Source of the DNA: Pseudovibrio sp. Ad37
GTDB taxonomy: Bacteria > Pseudomonadota > Alphaproteobacteria > Rhizobiales > Stappiaceae
DNA length: 64,000 nucleotides
Assembly: GCF_001623075.1 (NCBI RefSeq)
Contig: NZ_LMCF01000067.1
Location: forward strand, 1-64,000
Direction: 5' to 3'
The notes below the pieces were generated by a model. It worked only from the letters and a program-made list of their open reading frames with translations. It did not search any database and was not told the DNA's origin. This document shows positions 9,788-18,173 of this stretch, piece after piece. Position 1 is the first letter of the stretch. The number at the start of each line of letters is the position of its first letter. The position numbers and the translations under genes are program-made.

Positions 9788-10915
9788 CTAGCTTTCGGCG
9801 GTGCTGTATTGTGAGGAGCTTTCTGTAGAATTGTCCGTGGTCACCAGCAGCTTATTCAACCAGTCCCAATCCTCATATTTATCTGCACTGCTTTGAATAT
9901 GGGCGTAGCGCTTCAATGAAGTCCAACTCCTATGGCCAGAAACAGCTGCGACGTGAGGGATGGTTAGGCCGCTTTCAAACAAGACCGAAATGCCCTCGTG
10001 CCTCAGATCGTGAAAGTGCAGATCCTCAATGCCAAGAACCTTGCAGGCTCTCGTGAAAGTCGTTGAAATAGTTCTCGGGTTATAAGGGAAAATCTTCTCG
10101 TCAACTTCATCTTGATTTTCAAGGAAAGAGATTGCTCGGTCTGGCAGGTCAACCAGAACATCGTTTCCGATCTTCTCGCCGGGGTGCTTCATGTCTCGCA
10201 CCCAGATGCGTTTGTGATCTTTGTCGAAGTCAGCCCACGTCAATCGGCAAATCTCATCAAGGCGACGCGTAGAAAAAAGAGCAAACGGGATAATCTGCTG
10301 CATAGGAGTGCTGCCGGGATATTTTGTTTGGCTAAGGCAAAAGTGCTTTAGCAGCTTGTCCAGCTCCTCCAGTGACGGTCGGCGCTCCCGCTGTTTGGAC
10401 TTTGACGTGATGCCAAGGCGCTTGCACACAATGTGAGCGTCTTCCATGACTTGCTTGTCGAGAGGGAAGCCCCATGCAACACGTGCAATGGAAAACACCG
10501 CTGAAAGATGGGAGAGATAATTGCCGACTGTTTGCGGCTGGACGTTTTGAGAAAGCTGTTTTGCAAACTCAACGATGTGCTCGGACCGGATCTCAGTGCA
10601 GTCCAGGTCTGCGATCGTATGTTGCTCTCGAATAGTCTCCAGAACCTGAGACTTTGTGCGGCCAATGTTTTTGTTGTGATCTTCGATATATCGCTTTATT
10701 ACCTCCCCTAAAGTCTTCGAGGGTTTTTGGGCTTGTTCTAGCCCACCTGGAAGCGATAATTCGGTCTCTCGTTTGTTGAGCCATGCTTGGGCTGCCCTCT
10801 TGCGGGAGAAGACCTTGCTTTCTCGATGGACAATTTTGCCTTTTCGCTTGATGAGTATCTGCGCGCAATGTGAGATACTGCCATCTTTGCGTGGTTTTGA
10901 GACTATAGTGCCCAT
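9788..10915 (-). CDS. Tyrosine-type site-specific recombinase (dusA-associated integrase)
   Basis: Phage-type integrase of 375 residues, catalysing strand exchange between attachment sites. The catalytic residues are visible: Arg218 (in TRRLDEI), His302-x-x-Arg305 (HDLR), His328 (GHRSW) and the nucleophile Tyr337 (KRYAH). An N-terminal basic arm-binding region and a core-binding domain precede them. The frame is open to 11,038, but that extension crosses the dusA start and a repeat-rich regulatory region, so ATG at 10,915 is preferred. The gene is back to back with dusA, the arrangement described for dusA-associated integrases, which insert at the 5' end of that gene. Excisionase and phage structural genes are not seen nearby. 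Confidence 0.92.
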   Translation of the reverse strand: MGTIVSKPRKDGSISHCAQILIKRKGKIVHRESKVFSRKRAAQAWLNKRETELSLPGGLEQAQKPSKTLGEVIKRYIEDHNKNIGRTKSQVLETIREQHTIADLDCTEIRSEHIVEFAKQLSQNVQPQTVGNYLSHLSAVFSIARVAWGFPLDKQVMEDAHIVCKRLGITSKSKQRERRPSLEELDKLLKHFCLSQTKYPGSTPMQQIIPFALFSTRRLDEICRLTWADFDKDHKRIWVRDMKHPGEKIGNDVLVDLPDRAISFLENQDEVDEKIFPYNPRTISTTFTRACKVLGIEDLHFHDLRHEGISVLFESGLTIPHVAAVSGHRSWTSLKRYAHIQSSADKYEDWDWLNKLLVTTDNSTESSSQYSTAES

Positions 10916-10917
10916 CG

Positions 10918-10997
10918 GTACGAACCGTCCTTTTCGAGTACGAATTATTCGTACCAGAAGGGACGCGATAGTCAATAACAGACAGAAACGGTACGAA
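10918..10997. promoter_or_regulatory. Cluster of GTACGAA sites between integrase and dusA
   Basis: The heptamer GTACGAA occurs at 10918-10924, 10938-10944 and 10991-10997, and in inverted form at 10948-10954. The second and inverted copies make a perfect palindrome with a 3-base centre (10938-10954). The spacing and position fit either an operator of the recombinase gene or arm-type binding sites for the recombinase or an excisionase. Confidence 0.6.
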
Positions 10998-11022
10998 TTC
11001 GATAGAGTTCTAGGAATGCTAA

Positions 11023-12069
11023 ATGATTGAGAAAACAAAAAAACTCTATGATATCAATCAGTCTGTCTTCGCGGTCGCGCCGATGCTTGATTGGACGGAC
11101 AGGCATTGTCGTGCGTTTCATCGTGTTCTTTCAAAGAACTCGCTGCTTTATACCGAGATGGTTACCACTGGCGCCTTGATCCATGGCGACAGGGACCGTC
11201 ACCTCCGTTTTTCTAAAGATGAGCAGCCGGTTGCTTGCCAGTTGGGGGGCTCTGATCCCAAAGCGCTGGCCGAGTGCGCTAAGATGGTGGAAGACTGGGG
11301 CTATGATGAGGTCAACCTCAACGTGGGCTGCCCGTCTGACCGGGTACAGTCCGGCAAGTTTGGTGCCTGTTTGATGCTGGAGCCAGAGCTGGTGGCGGAA
11401 GGCATTGCCGCCATGAAGGATGTGGTGTCCATTCCAGTCACCACCAAATGCCGTATTGGGGTGGATGATCAGGAGCCGGAAGAAGCGCTGAATGCGCTGG
11501 CAGATAAAGTCATCGCAGCTGGCACAGACGCACTGTGGGTGCATGCCCGCAAGGCTTGGCTGAAAGGTCTGAGCCCGAAGGAAAACCGCGATGTGCCGCC
11601 GCTGGATTATGACCTTGTCTACCGCTTGAAGCAGCGCTTGCCGGATGTGTTTATCGGCGTCAATGGCGGTGTCGCCACATTGGAAGAGACCTCAGCGCAT
11701 CTGGAAAAGCTGGATGGCGTGATGATGGGCCGTGCAGCCTATCAAAACCCAATGCTGCTGGCTGAAGTGGACCGCGTGGTCTACGGAAAAGACACTGCCG
11801 CAATCTCTCCTGTTGAGGCGATGGACCTTTACCGCAGTTACATTGAGGATGAACTGACCGCTGGCACAAAGCTGGCGTCAATCACCCGCCATATTTTAGG
11901 AACATACCAAGGCGTTCCCGGTGCCCGTCATTTCCGCCGTATCATGACAGTGGATGCAAACAAGACAGGCGCTGGCATTGAGGTGCTGGAAGATGCACTG
12001 ACCGCCGTATCACACCATCAAAGTGTAATGCGTGAAGCACGTGAGCAAAAAGAGGCCGCGCTGATTTAG
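11023..12069 (+). CDS. dusA: tRNA-dihydrouridine(20/20a) synthase DusA
   Basis: FMN-dependent reduction of uridines 20 and 20a in the D-loop of tRNA, using NADPH. The 348-residue product has the Dus TIM-barrel motifs: APMLDWTDRHCR near residues 19-30, the NVGCPS motif with catalytic Cys103, and the TTKCRIG segment. Length is normal for the family. The first 18 or so residues before the conserved region may have been supplied by the integrated element, because dusA-type integrations replace the 5' end while keeping the frame. Transcription is divergent from the recombinase. Confidence 0.96.
   Translation: MIEKTKKLYDINQSVFAVAPMLDWTDRHCRAFHRVLSKNSLLYTEMVTTGALIHGDRDRHLRFSKDEQPVACQLGGSDPKALAECAKMVEDWGYDEVNLNVGCPSDRVQSGKFGACLMLEPELVAEGIAAMKDVVSIPVTTKCRIGVDDQEPEEALNALADKVIAAGTDALWVHARKAWLKGLSPKENRDVPPLDYDLVYRLKQRLPDVFIGVNGGVATLEETSAHLEKLDGVMMGRAAYQNPMLLAEVDRVVYGKDTAAISPVEAMDLYRSYIEDELTAGTKLASITRHILGTYQGVPGARHFRRIMTVDANKTGAGIEVLEDALTAVSHHQSVMREAREQKEAALI
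11083..11112. other. Putative attachment core in the 5' end of dusA
   Basis: This is the segment encoding MLDWTDRHCR, the conserved 5' region of dusA where integrases of this class are known to insert. The adjacent recombinase makes it the likely right junction. No second copy was found in the window, so the other end of the element would lie to the left. Confidence 0.35.
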
Positions 12070-12070
12070 A

Positions 12071-12115
12071 GCGCACTCCCGAAAAGTGGTTACCGGTTTT
12101 CGGACAAGAGTGCGC
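12071..12115. repeat. Dispersed palindromic repeat, family A copy 1
   Basis: The outer arms 12071-12078 and 12108-12115 pair perfectly (GCGCACTC with GAGTGCGC), and the inner arms CCGAAAA (12079-12085) and TTTTCGG (12097-12103) pair around an ACCGGT centre. It lies just after the dusA stop and resembles palindromic elements common in Rhizobiales. It may end or stabilise the dusA transcript. Confidence 0.8.
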
Positions 12116-12151
12116 GTATAAAAATTCGTTTGGAATTGAGGAGGGGGCAGC

Positions 12152-12973
12152 ATGGACATGATTACAGCGTCTATGCTGGGTTTCGGAGCGGCATTGGTTG
12201 CCTCCGGCGCACTAGCAGGTTTTCTGGCAGGATTGTTTGGTATCGGAGGCGGCGCAATCCTTGTGCCGGTTCTCGTGACCATTTTAACAGAAGTGGGCGT
12301 TGATCCTGACGTCGTTGTTCACATCTCGGTGGCATCCTCTCTGGGAGTGATCGTACCAACGTCTCTACGGTCGTTTTTCGCGCATAAAAAGAAGGGTGCT
12401 GTGGATCTGTCCTTGCTGAAAAGCTGGATCATTCCGGTGCCTATTGGCGTGCTGCTGGCATCTTATGTTGCCGCGCTCGTTTCAGGGGATACGCTCAAGG
12501 GCATCTTTGCTGTGATCGCGTTCGTGGTCGCCATGCGCATGCTGTTCAACCGTGAAAGCTGGAAGTTGGGCAACGATATTCCGGGCAATCCGGTGCGTGC
12601 GCTCATTGGCGTGCTGATCGGCTTCTTCTCAACGCTCATGGGCATCGGCGGCGGCGTTATGAACAACACCTTCATGACCTTGTTTGGCCGCCCAATCCAT
12701 CAGGCTGTTGCAACATCCTCCGGTGTTGGAGTGCTGATTTCCATTCCGGCTGTCTTCGGCATGGTTGCCGCAGGGTGGGGGGCTCCCAATCTGCCGCCGT
12801 TCTCTGTTGGCTACATCAACCTGCTGGCCGTGGCGCTGATCATTCCAATCACAATCTATGTGGCCCCATTGGGCGCGCACTTCGCGCACAATCTGCCAAA
12901 GCGAAAGCTGGAAGTCGCGTTCGGTGTCTTCCTGCTCATCGCTTGCGCCCGGTTTACTTTCAGCCTGCTATAA
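12152..12973 (+). CDS. TauE/SafE-family membrane permease
   Basis: Integral inner-membrane protein of 273 residues with about eight hydrophobic segments and two similar halves. Both halves carry the glycine-rich motif of the family (LFGIGGGAILVPVL near residue 28; LMGIGGGVMNNTF near 166). Members export or import sulfite, sulfonates or related organosulfur anions; the substrate here cannot be read from sequence. The ATG at 12152 follows a strong GAGGAGGGG ribosome site. The gene stands alone between a family A repeat and a bidirectional terminator. Confidence 0.88.
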   Translation: MDMITASMLGFGAALVASGALAGFLAGLFGIGGGAILVPVLVTILTEVGVDPDVVVHISVASSLGVIVPTSLRSFFAHKKKGAVDLSLLKSWIIPVPIGVLLASYVAALVSGDTLKGIFAVIAFVVAMRMLFNRESWKLGNDIPGNPVRALIGVLIGFFSTLMGIGGGVMNNTFMTLFGRPIHQAVATSSGVGVLISIPAVFGMVAAGWGAPNLPPFSVGYINLLAVALIIPITIYVAPLGAHFAHNLPKRKLEVAFGVFLLIACARFTFSLL

Positions 12974-12996
12974 GCCAGCCCCTTGTAGAAACAAGA

Positions 12997-13030
12997 AAAG
13001 CCGCTGACAGCGATGTCGGCGGCTTTCTTT
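12997..13030. terminator. Bidirectional intrinsic terminator
   Basis: The arms 12997-13009 and 13014-13026 form a 13-base-pair stem with one G-U pair and a GCGA tetraloop, followed by a T-rich stretch on the plus strand and preceded by an A-rich one. It separates the convergent permease and protease genes. Confidence 0.88.
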
Positions 13031-13051
13031 TATCTGATATCAGATGATTGT

Positions 13052-13750
13052 TTAACGGGCTTTCAGGATCAGCTGGTTGCCTTCCACGCGCCAACTGGCA
13101 AACGTGTTCAGGGCGCTCATGCCCAACAAGCTGGTTGAGAGCATCTCCTCCTGCGCCACAAAGGCAGGCACGTCGTTTAGGTCCCAGTTTCCGATCTGCA
13201 TATCCTGCAAGCGCACACGGGCCACAAAGCCCATGCCGTTGGCAGTAGAAACCGGCGTTGTGAAGGATAGGTTTTGCGTATCAATGCCAACCCGGCGGGC
13301 ATCGCCATAAGAAAGGGTGATATGGGACGCGCCTGTATCCACCAGCATATCGACAGAGGTGCCATCCACCTGCGCATCAATGAAGAACTGATGGTTGATG
13401 CCGCGAGAAATCACCAGTTCGCCGCTTGCTGTTTGCGAGATGGAGCCGGGGAACAGCTCGGACATCACACGGTCACGAACGGTCATCAACTCATAGCGGT
13501 ACGAGTAGCCGATAATCAGCAGCAGAGCCAAACCACCCCAGAAGGCGACTGCGCCAAAAACTTCGCGAAATTTCGGGCGGCGGATGAGCACGCCCATCCC
13601 AATCACAATCCCCATGGCGAGCAGGGCAACGAGGCGCGGCCCGTCCTCCTGAAACTTATCGCCCAAAAACTCAGGTGTTCCAAGGTAACCAGTCGCAACG
13701 CCAATCACCATTGCACCAATAAGGATGACAAGGCCTATCGTCCAGCGCAT
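13052..13750 (-). CDS. Membrane-anchored retropepsin-like aspartic protease (clan AA)
   Basis: The 232-residue product has three hydrophobic segments in the first 95 residues, then a periplasmic-type domain with a single VDTGAS active-site motif (near residue 137). This is the layout of the TIGR02281 family, single-lobe aspartyl proteases that act as dimers. Alphaproteobacterial homologues are known but their substrates mostly are not. Its start overlaps the end of the DUF1289 gene by 16 bases, so the two are translated from one message. Confidence 0.85.
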   Translation of the reverse strand: MRWTIGLVILIGAMVIGVATGYLGTPEFLGDKFQEDGPRLVALLAMGIVIGMGVLIRRPKFREVFGAVAFWGGLALLLIIGYSYRYELMTVRDRVMSELFPGSISQTASGELVISRGINHQFFIDAQVDGTSVDMLVDTGASHITLSYGDARRVGIDTQNLSFTTPVSTANGMGFVARVRLQDMQIGNWDLNDVPAFVAQEEMLSTSLLGMSALNTFASWRVEGNQLILKAR

Positions 13751-13956
13751 TGCACATCCTCCTGTGTTACTGTGAGAAATCTGGCTTTCCGGGCAGGTAG
13801 CTTTGCCAGCACATCATGTTGAGCTTGTGCGGAGAGGGAATTCCATCCGGCGATTTCACTCAAAAGACGCCAACAGCTCACGCACATTGTCCGGTCTTCA
13901 TCCAGCTTACACAGTTTTAAACAAGGGCTGGCGGGTGGTTCTAAAGTGACTGACAA
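13735..13956 (-). CDS. DUF1289 small cysteine-rich protein
   Basis: A 73-residue protein with the DUF1289 pattern: SPCLKLC, then a Cys-x-x-Cys pair (MCVSCWR), then EIAGW. The four spaced cysteines suggest a small metal-binding fold. Function is unknown. It is the first gene of a two-gene unit with the aspartic protease. Confidence 0.85.
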   Translation of the reverse strand: MSVTLEPPASPCLKLCKLDEDRTMCVSCWRLLSEIAGWNSLSAQAQHDVLAKLPARKARFLTVTQEDVQCAGR

Positions 13957-13996
13957 AATAAAGTCCTACAAAATCGTTGGGGCTCCAACGCGCGTC

Positions 13997-15169
13997 TTAA
14001 GGGCGCGTTGAAACTGATCCGGGTGTGCTCACCACAATCTTGGCTGTGTGGCCAAGGAACTCGGTAAAGCTGCGTCCGGCATTGCCAAGGCGCCCGCCAA
14101 TACCTTGTTTGTTTCTGTTCTGTTTGCCCTGTTCAAGCGCTTTCACAAGTTGAGGGCCAAACTGAGCAAGCTGCGCATACTTGTCATGGTTGATCGAATC
14201 TTGTGACTCAACCTCTGTCAGATCAATAACAACAATGCCAAGTTTGGTCAGCCTTTCATCGTCTTCCACATCACCAACACGCGCTTTACCACCCGCAAGC
14301 CTGCGAGAGAAGCGCAGTGCCCGGTCATCACGCGAGACCAGAACGAAAACAGGGTTTGCTCTGTACCCAAGAGAGGTAATCATTGTTTCGAAAACATCAA
14401 TATCGATGTCAGGAGATGCCATGACAACGGTGACTTTTTTATTCTTCAAAAGCCCTTTGCCCTGAAGCTCCATTTGCCTCAGGGTCTCCAGAAGCAGCAG
14501 GTTTCCAAGAGAGTGCGCCACAATGGTGATACGCTGCGCCTTGGAGTTGGTCAGATCAATGAGGGCCTTCTCCAGCCCATCTCGCGCGATGGCAACACTG
14601 TTGGTGTCATAAATATAGTCTGTGAGATAACCCGCAGAGGCCCAGGTGAATAAAATGGGCAAGCGCCTTTCTTTTGCATCAGCTGCCATTTGCGCCAGCC
14701 TGAAAACGCCCTCAGAAAAGCGGGTGTTGTACCCATGAATAAACAGCACAGCCTCGCGCTCATTTCCGGAGCGCATTGCAAGTTCGCGGTTTATCTCTTT
14801 CTGAAACGCGGCATTCCCATCAATGTAAGAGACTTGACGCACCACAAAATCAGTGTTCGGGTCGCCTGGAGGGGAAGGCGGCCATGCAATCCGGCCTGGT
14901 TTATGGGTTGGCGGAATGGAGATGGTCGCCGACCCGAAGTCCACACCTTCAGCTCGCTGGGAAGAGTAAAACTCATGAGGGACGTCAGAGCGCGCGCGGG
15001 TGGTGGCGATGAGCATGCTGACTTCTCTGGTCCCCGGCGCTTCCTCTAATGTAACACGCAAGGCATCCGGTCCGGGCCGCGAGGCACAACCAGCAAGGAC
15101 GGCAGCAGCCAGCGCAAAGGTGGCAACTCGTTTTAATGCAGACAGTGCGCAAGCAAAAGAAGGCGTCAT
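13997..15169 (-). CDS. Lipoprotein alpha/beta hydrolase (DUF900 family)
   Basis: A 390-residue putative lipoprotein: the signal sequence ends in a lipobox with Cys28 (VLAGC). The hydrolase core shows FIHGYNTRF (oxyanion region, near residue 145) and the nucleophile elbow AHSLGN (near 218), typical of DUF900 esterase/lipase-like proteins. The C-terminal 50 residues are basic and Gln/Asn-rich. The likely location is the cell envelope; the substrate is unknown. A hairpin (13986-13993 with 14003-14010) overlaps the stop codon. Confidence 0.85.
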   Translation of the reverse strand: MTPSFACALSALKRVATFALAAAVLAGCASRPGPDALRVTLEEAPGTREVSMLIATTRARSDVPHEFYSSQRAEGVDFGSATISIPPTHKPGRIAWPPSPPGDPNTDFVVRQVSYIDGNAAFQKEINRELAMRSGNEREAVLFIHGYNTRFSEGVFRLAQMAADAKERRLPILFTWASAGYLTDYIYDTNSVAIARDGLEKALIDLTNSKAQRITIVAHSLGNLLLLETLRQMELQGKGLLKNKKVTVVMASPDIDIDVFETMITSLGYRANPVFVLVSRDDRALRFSRRLAGGKARVGDVEDDERLTKLGIVVIDLTEVESQDSINHDKYAQLAQFGPQLVKALEQGKQNRNKQGIGGRLGNAGRSFTEFLGHTAKIVVSTPGSVSTRP

Positions 15170-15324
15170 GGTTTCTCCGGGCCCGTACGGTTCAATCAGT
15201 GGGTCACTCGCGTTCTAGGCAGTCAATGCGCGTAGAATAAAGCTAAAATGCTAGCAAAAGATTGCACAATGATGGTTTCTTAAAAGCGTTGCCTCGGTTT
15301 TCAGGCAAGGACACAAAGCAGGCT

Positions 15325-16143
15325 CTAAAGAGCAAGGACGCCCAGCAGGAAGCCGAGTGAACCAACTTGTTGCGCAGCCCCCAAAACATCACCAGTGATG
15401 CCCTTGATTTTTGCCAGAGACAGTTTTGCCAAGGCACCGACCACCACAAAGCTGAATGCTGCCCCAAACGCCACCTGCCAGAAGCTGAGGTAGAACAAGC
15501 TTATGATCAGCAGCGGTAAGGCAAAGCCCGCAGCCCAGGAGACCGCAGTGTTTTGGGGAATGCCGAAGCGGGTGGACAGCCCACCATGATAAGCAGGTGG
15601 CATAGTGTTCCAGATCCAGATCATGCCAACCCGGCCAGTCGTTTCCGCGGCCAGATAACCAAGCGCCGCGCCCATGCCGCCAAACCTCTCCAGCAACATG
15701 GAAAGCAGCAACCAGCGCAGGCTCAGGGAAAGCACAAGTGCCACGGTGCCAAAAGCCCCAATACGGCTGTCTTTCATGATCTCAAGCCGCCGCTCAGCCG
15801 TATGACCTCCAAAGAACCCATCAACCACATCAGAAAGGCCGTCTTCATGCAGGCAGCCCTGAACAGTCGCCACCACAGCAACCGCAAGCAGCGCAATAAT
15901 GGCAGGCGACAGAGCACTCTGGGAGAGTACGAGCAATACCAGCATGCTTGGCAGGGAAATGATGACACCTGCCAGCGGAATGCTGCGTGCGCGCATACGA
16001 AAATCCGGTGCCGTGTTCAGGTCATCCCAGTTCCCAAGTTTCGGCAGGGGAATGCGGGAGAAGAAGCGCACCAGTTCAGCCACCTCGGCAAAAATGGAGG
16101 AAGGCGTGGGAAGAGAATCTTCTGAATGTTTGTCGTCGGACAT
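15325..16143 (-). CDS. cobS: Adenosylcobinamide-GDP ribazoletransferase (cobalamin synthase)
   Basis: Integral membrane enzyme joining adenosylcobinamide-GDP with alpha-ribazole (phosphate) in the last steps of vitamin B12 assembly. The family signature is visible near residue 100 ([15 protein letters not shown], with the Asp/Glu residues that bind magnesium). Several hydrophobic segments follow. The ATG at 16143 has a GAGA site upstream and is preferred over the GTG four codons earlier. It is divergent from cobT, which makes the activated lower ligand for the same reaction. Confidence 0.94.
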   Translation of the reverse strand: MSDDKHSEDSLPTPSSIFAEVAELVRFFSRIPLPKLGNWDDLNTAPDFRMRARSIPLAGVIISLPSMLVLLVLSQSALSPAIIALLAVAVVATVQGCLHEDGLSDVVDGFFGGHTAERRLEIMKDSRIGAFGTVALVLSLSLRWLLLSMLLERFGGMGAALGYLAAETTGRVGMIWIWNTMPPAYHGGLSTRFGIPQNTAVSWAAGFALPLLIISLFYLSFWQVAFGAAFSFVVVGALAKLSLAKIKGITGDVLGAAQQVGSLGFLLGVLAL

Positions 16144-16194
16144 GATGGTTCTCACAGAAATGAAACAGGCATCAAGAGCTTCTGAATTCAGTTA

Positions 16195-16287
16195 AAGCGC
16201 GTTCCATTTGATTATTTCAATCAAATGATAAGAATTCGCTCAAACACAAAGATTTCAGAGCATGGCGCATGAATGCGCAAGCTCTAA
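16195..16287. repeat. Dispersed repeat, family B copy 1
   Basis: About 93 bases sharing with two other loci the order GCGCGTTCC, a TTTGATT/AATCAAA palindrome (CATTTGATT at 16205-16213 with AATCAAATG at 16219-16227), the core AGAATTCGCTC (16231-16241), ACAAAGAT and a terminal GAGC...GCTCT pair. It lies in the divergent cobS-cobT spacer. Confidence 0.8.
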
Positions 16288-16335
16288 ATCAACTATTTGT
16301 AGTTTGCAAAGCCGTGGAAACCACAAATAGTTGAT
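16288..16335. repeat. Long inverted repeat in the cobS-cobT spacer
   Basis: The arms 16288-16307 and 16316-16335 pair over 20 bases with about two mismatches around an 8-base loop. It abuts family B copy 1 and precedes family A copy 2. It is not a cobalamin riboswitch by any motif I can see. Confidence 0.75.
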
Positions 16336-16420
16336 AAGTCTCATTTGTATTCTGCTTCCGGTGGCTTATAGATCTGCGCAATCAACAAAGCGCAAAAATT
16401 CATTTTGCGGGTCAACTAAT

Positions 16421-16466
16421 GCGTATCGCCGAAAAGTGGAAACCGGTTTTCGGATCAAAGATACGC
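16421..16466. repeat. Dispersed palindromic repeat, family A copy 2
   Basis: The outer arms GCGTATC (16421-16427) and GATACGC (16460-16466) pair. The inner CCGAAAA (16429-16435) and TTTTCGG (16447-16453) are identical to copy 1. The outer arms differ from copy 1 on both sides in a compensating way. It lies 70 bases before cobT. Confidence 0.82.
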
Positions 16467-16535
16467 GGAAACAAAAGCTAAAGCAGTTCAACCGCTCCAA
16501 GCTGAAGGAGAACTGCTTTAAGTTCGGAGAAGCGT

Positions 16536-17564
16536 ATGTCTCTTGCAACGTCTGCACTGCCATTTGATGATATCAGAAACCTGGTGGGCGCAATGCCCGG
16601 TCCAAGCCTTGAAGCAATTGAGGCGGTGAAGAAACGCGATGCGCAGTTGACGAAGCCTCTGGGGTCTTTGGGTCGTCTGGAAGAGCTGGTGGAATGGCTG
16701 GCAGCCTGGCAGGGTATGCCAATGCCAAAAGTCACCCGCCCACTGGTTGCTGTGTTTGCCGCAAACCATGGCGTTGCTGACAAAGGCGTTTCTGCTTTCC
16801 CGAAAGAAGTGACCGCACAGATGGTCTCCAATTTTGCAGCGGGCGGTGCAGCCGTGAACCAGCTTTGCATTGCTTATGATCTCGGCCTCAAAGTGTTTGA
16901 ACTGGCGCTCGAAATGCCAACCCCGGACATCTCCGAGGAAGACGCCTTCGAAGAATCCGAGTGCGCCGCAACCATGGCCTTCGGCATGGAAGCTATCTCC
17001 GGCGGGACTGATCTGCTCTGCCTTGGCGAAATGGGCATCGCAAACACCACTGTAGCAGCTGCCATCTTCTACGCGCTGTTCGGCGGCACTGCAGAAGAGT
17101 GGGTTGGCCCGGGCACTGGTGTTCAGGGTGATGCGCTTAAAAACAAGATTGCTGTTGTTGAGCAAGCTGTGCAGCGGATCGGCGGACCGGGCAAAGTTGA
17201 GCCCCTGGAAGTTCTGCGCCGGATCGGTGGCCGCGAAATCGCAGCAATGGCGGGTGTTATTCTTGCAGCGCGCATGCAGCAGGTTCCTGTCGTTGTTGAT
17301 GGCTTCGTCACCTCCGCCGCGGCTGCCATCCTTTATAAGATGGATAAAACCGCATTGGAGCACTGTGTGTTCTCTCATGCCTCCGCTGAGCCTGCACACC
17401 GCCGCGCTCTGACCGAGATGGGCGGCAAGCCTCTTCTGGATCTGGGCATGCGTTTGGGTGAAGGCTCCGGTGCAGCCATCGCAGCAGGCATCATCAAAGC
17501 AGCAGCAGCAACTCATTCCGGCATGGCGACCTTCGCTGATGCAGGCGTTGCAGCTCAGGACTAA
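16536..17564 (+). CDS. cobT: Nicotinate-nucleotide--dimethylbenzimidazole phosphoribosyltransferase
   Basis: Makes alpha-ribazole phosphate from nicotinate mononucleotide and 5,6-dimethylbenzimidazole, the lower ligand of cobalamin. The 342-residue length is usual. Visible family features are KPLGSLG near residue 41, FAANHGV near 73, and the C-terminal MRLGEGSGAA with the catalytic Glu. The ATG at 16536 is preceded by GGAGAA. It is divergent from cobS across a spacer made almost entirely of repeats. Confidence 0.95.
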   Translation: MSLATSALPFDDIRNLVGAMPGPSLEAIEAVKKRDAQLTKPLGSLGRLEELVEWLAAWQGMPMPKVTRPLVAVFAANHGVADKGVSAFPKEVTAQMVSNFAAGGAAVNQLCIAYDLGLKVFELALEMPTPDISEEDAFEESECAATMAFGMEAISGGTDLLCLGEMGIANTTVAAAIFYALFGGTAEEWVGPGTGVQGDALKNKIAVVEQAVQRIGGPGKVEPLEVLRRIGGREIAAMAGVILAARMQQVPVVVDGFVTSAAAAILYKMDKTALEHCVFSHASAEPAHRRALTEMGGKPLLDLGMRLGEGSGAAIAAGIIKAAAATHSGMATFADAGVAAQD

Positions 17565-17575
17565 TTTGAGAATAG

Positions 17576-17650
17576 CCCCTCCGCCGAGGAGGGGAATAAA
17601 TTGAAAAAAGGCCGCCTCACTCAGACGAGTTGAGGCGGCCTTTTTCAATT
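17576..17650 (+). terminator. Double hairpin terminator after cobT
   Basis: A small hairpin (17576-17582 with 17588-17594) is followed by a strong one with 15-base arms, 17605-17619 and 17631-17645, flanked by A and T runs. It can work in both directions and separates cobT from the convergent GFA gene. Confidence 0.9.
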
Positions 17651-17729
17651 TCAGCAAATAACGCAGGAAAAACGCTTTCCTTTCAAACCAACGCACATTT
17701 GAACGCAAACGTGGGTTTGATGAGCTGCG

Positions 17730-18086
17730 TTAATCGACAAAGCGCCAGGTATCCGCGCCATCAAAGTGGCGCACACGGATGTCTTTCACATCCTCAGCAG
17801 GCACCAGCCGTGTGTTCACCGCCATTTTATCCCCGTCAGGATCAACCGGCGCCCAGTGCGTGGTGTTCCCGCAAGTTTTGCAGGTATGGAACTCAAGGCC
17901 CTTGTCACCCCACAAATACGTAAAGGTCGCGTCCGGCTCTTTCTCAATACTCACGTTCTTGGGCGAACCATGCGCCCAGATGGTGCCGTAGCGACGACAG
18001 GCAGAGCAATTACACTCCGTCAGCCACTCTGGTTTTTCACGAAATTCAAACTTAACTGCACCACAATGGCATGAGCCACGTAACAT
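17730..18086 (-). CDS. GFA-family zinc-binding protein, copy 1
   Basis: A protein of the glutathione-dependent formaldehyde-activating (GFA/CENP-V) fold, 118 residues. Zinc ligands are visible: Cys6 and Cys8 (SCHCG), Cys25/Cys27/Cys30 (ECNCSAC), and a later Cys pair (HTCKTCG). The frame is open to 18155, but ATG at 18086 follows a GGGGAG site and gives the family's normal N-terminus. The enzymatic role of most members is unproven. A near-identical paralogue lies just upstream. Confidence 0.9.
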   Translation of the reverse strand: MLRGSCHCGAVKFEFREKPEWLTECNCSACRRYGTIWAHGSPKNVSIEKEPDATFTYLWGDKGLEFHTCKTCGNTTHWAPVDPDGDKMAVNTRLVPAEDVKDIRVRHFDGADTWRFVD

Positions 18087-18173
18087 GTGTTTCTCCCCGT
18101 AAATGAATAGAAGTGCCGATCCGCAAACCCAAAGCAAAGCAGAGTGCAGGATCACGATGAAAAGGGAATGGGT

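Noticed and set aside
10916-11038. N-terminal extension of the recombinase frame
   Set aside because: It would overlap the dusA start and the GTACGAA cluster, and the extension does not resemble integrase sequence.
16156-16535. Possible cobalamin riboswitch before cobT or cobS
   Set aside because: No B12-box-like sequence was seen; the spacer is made of dispersed repeats and an inverted repeat.
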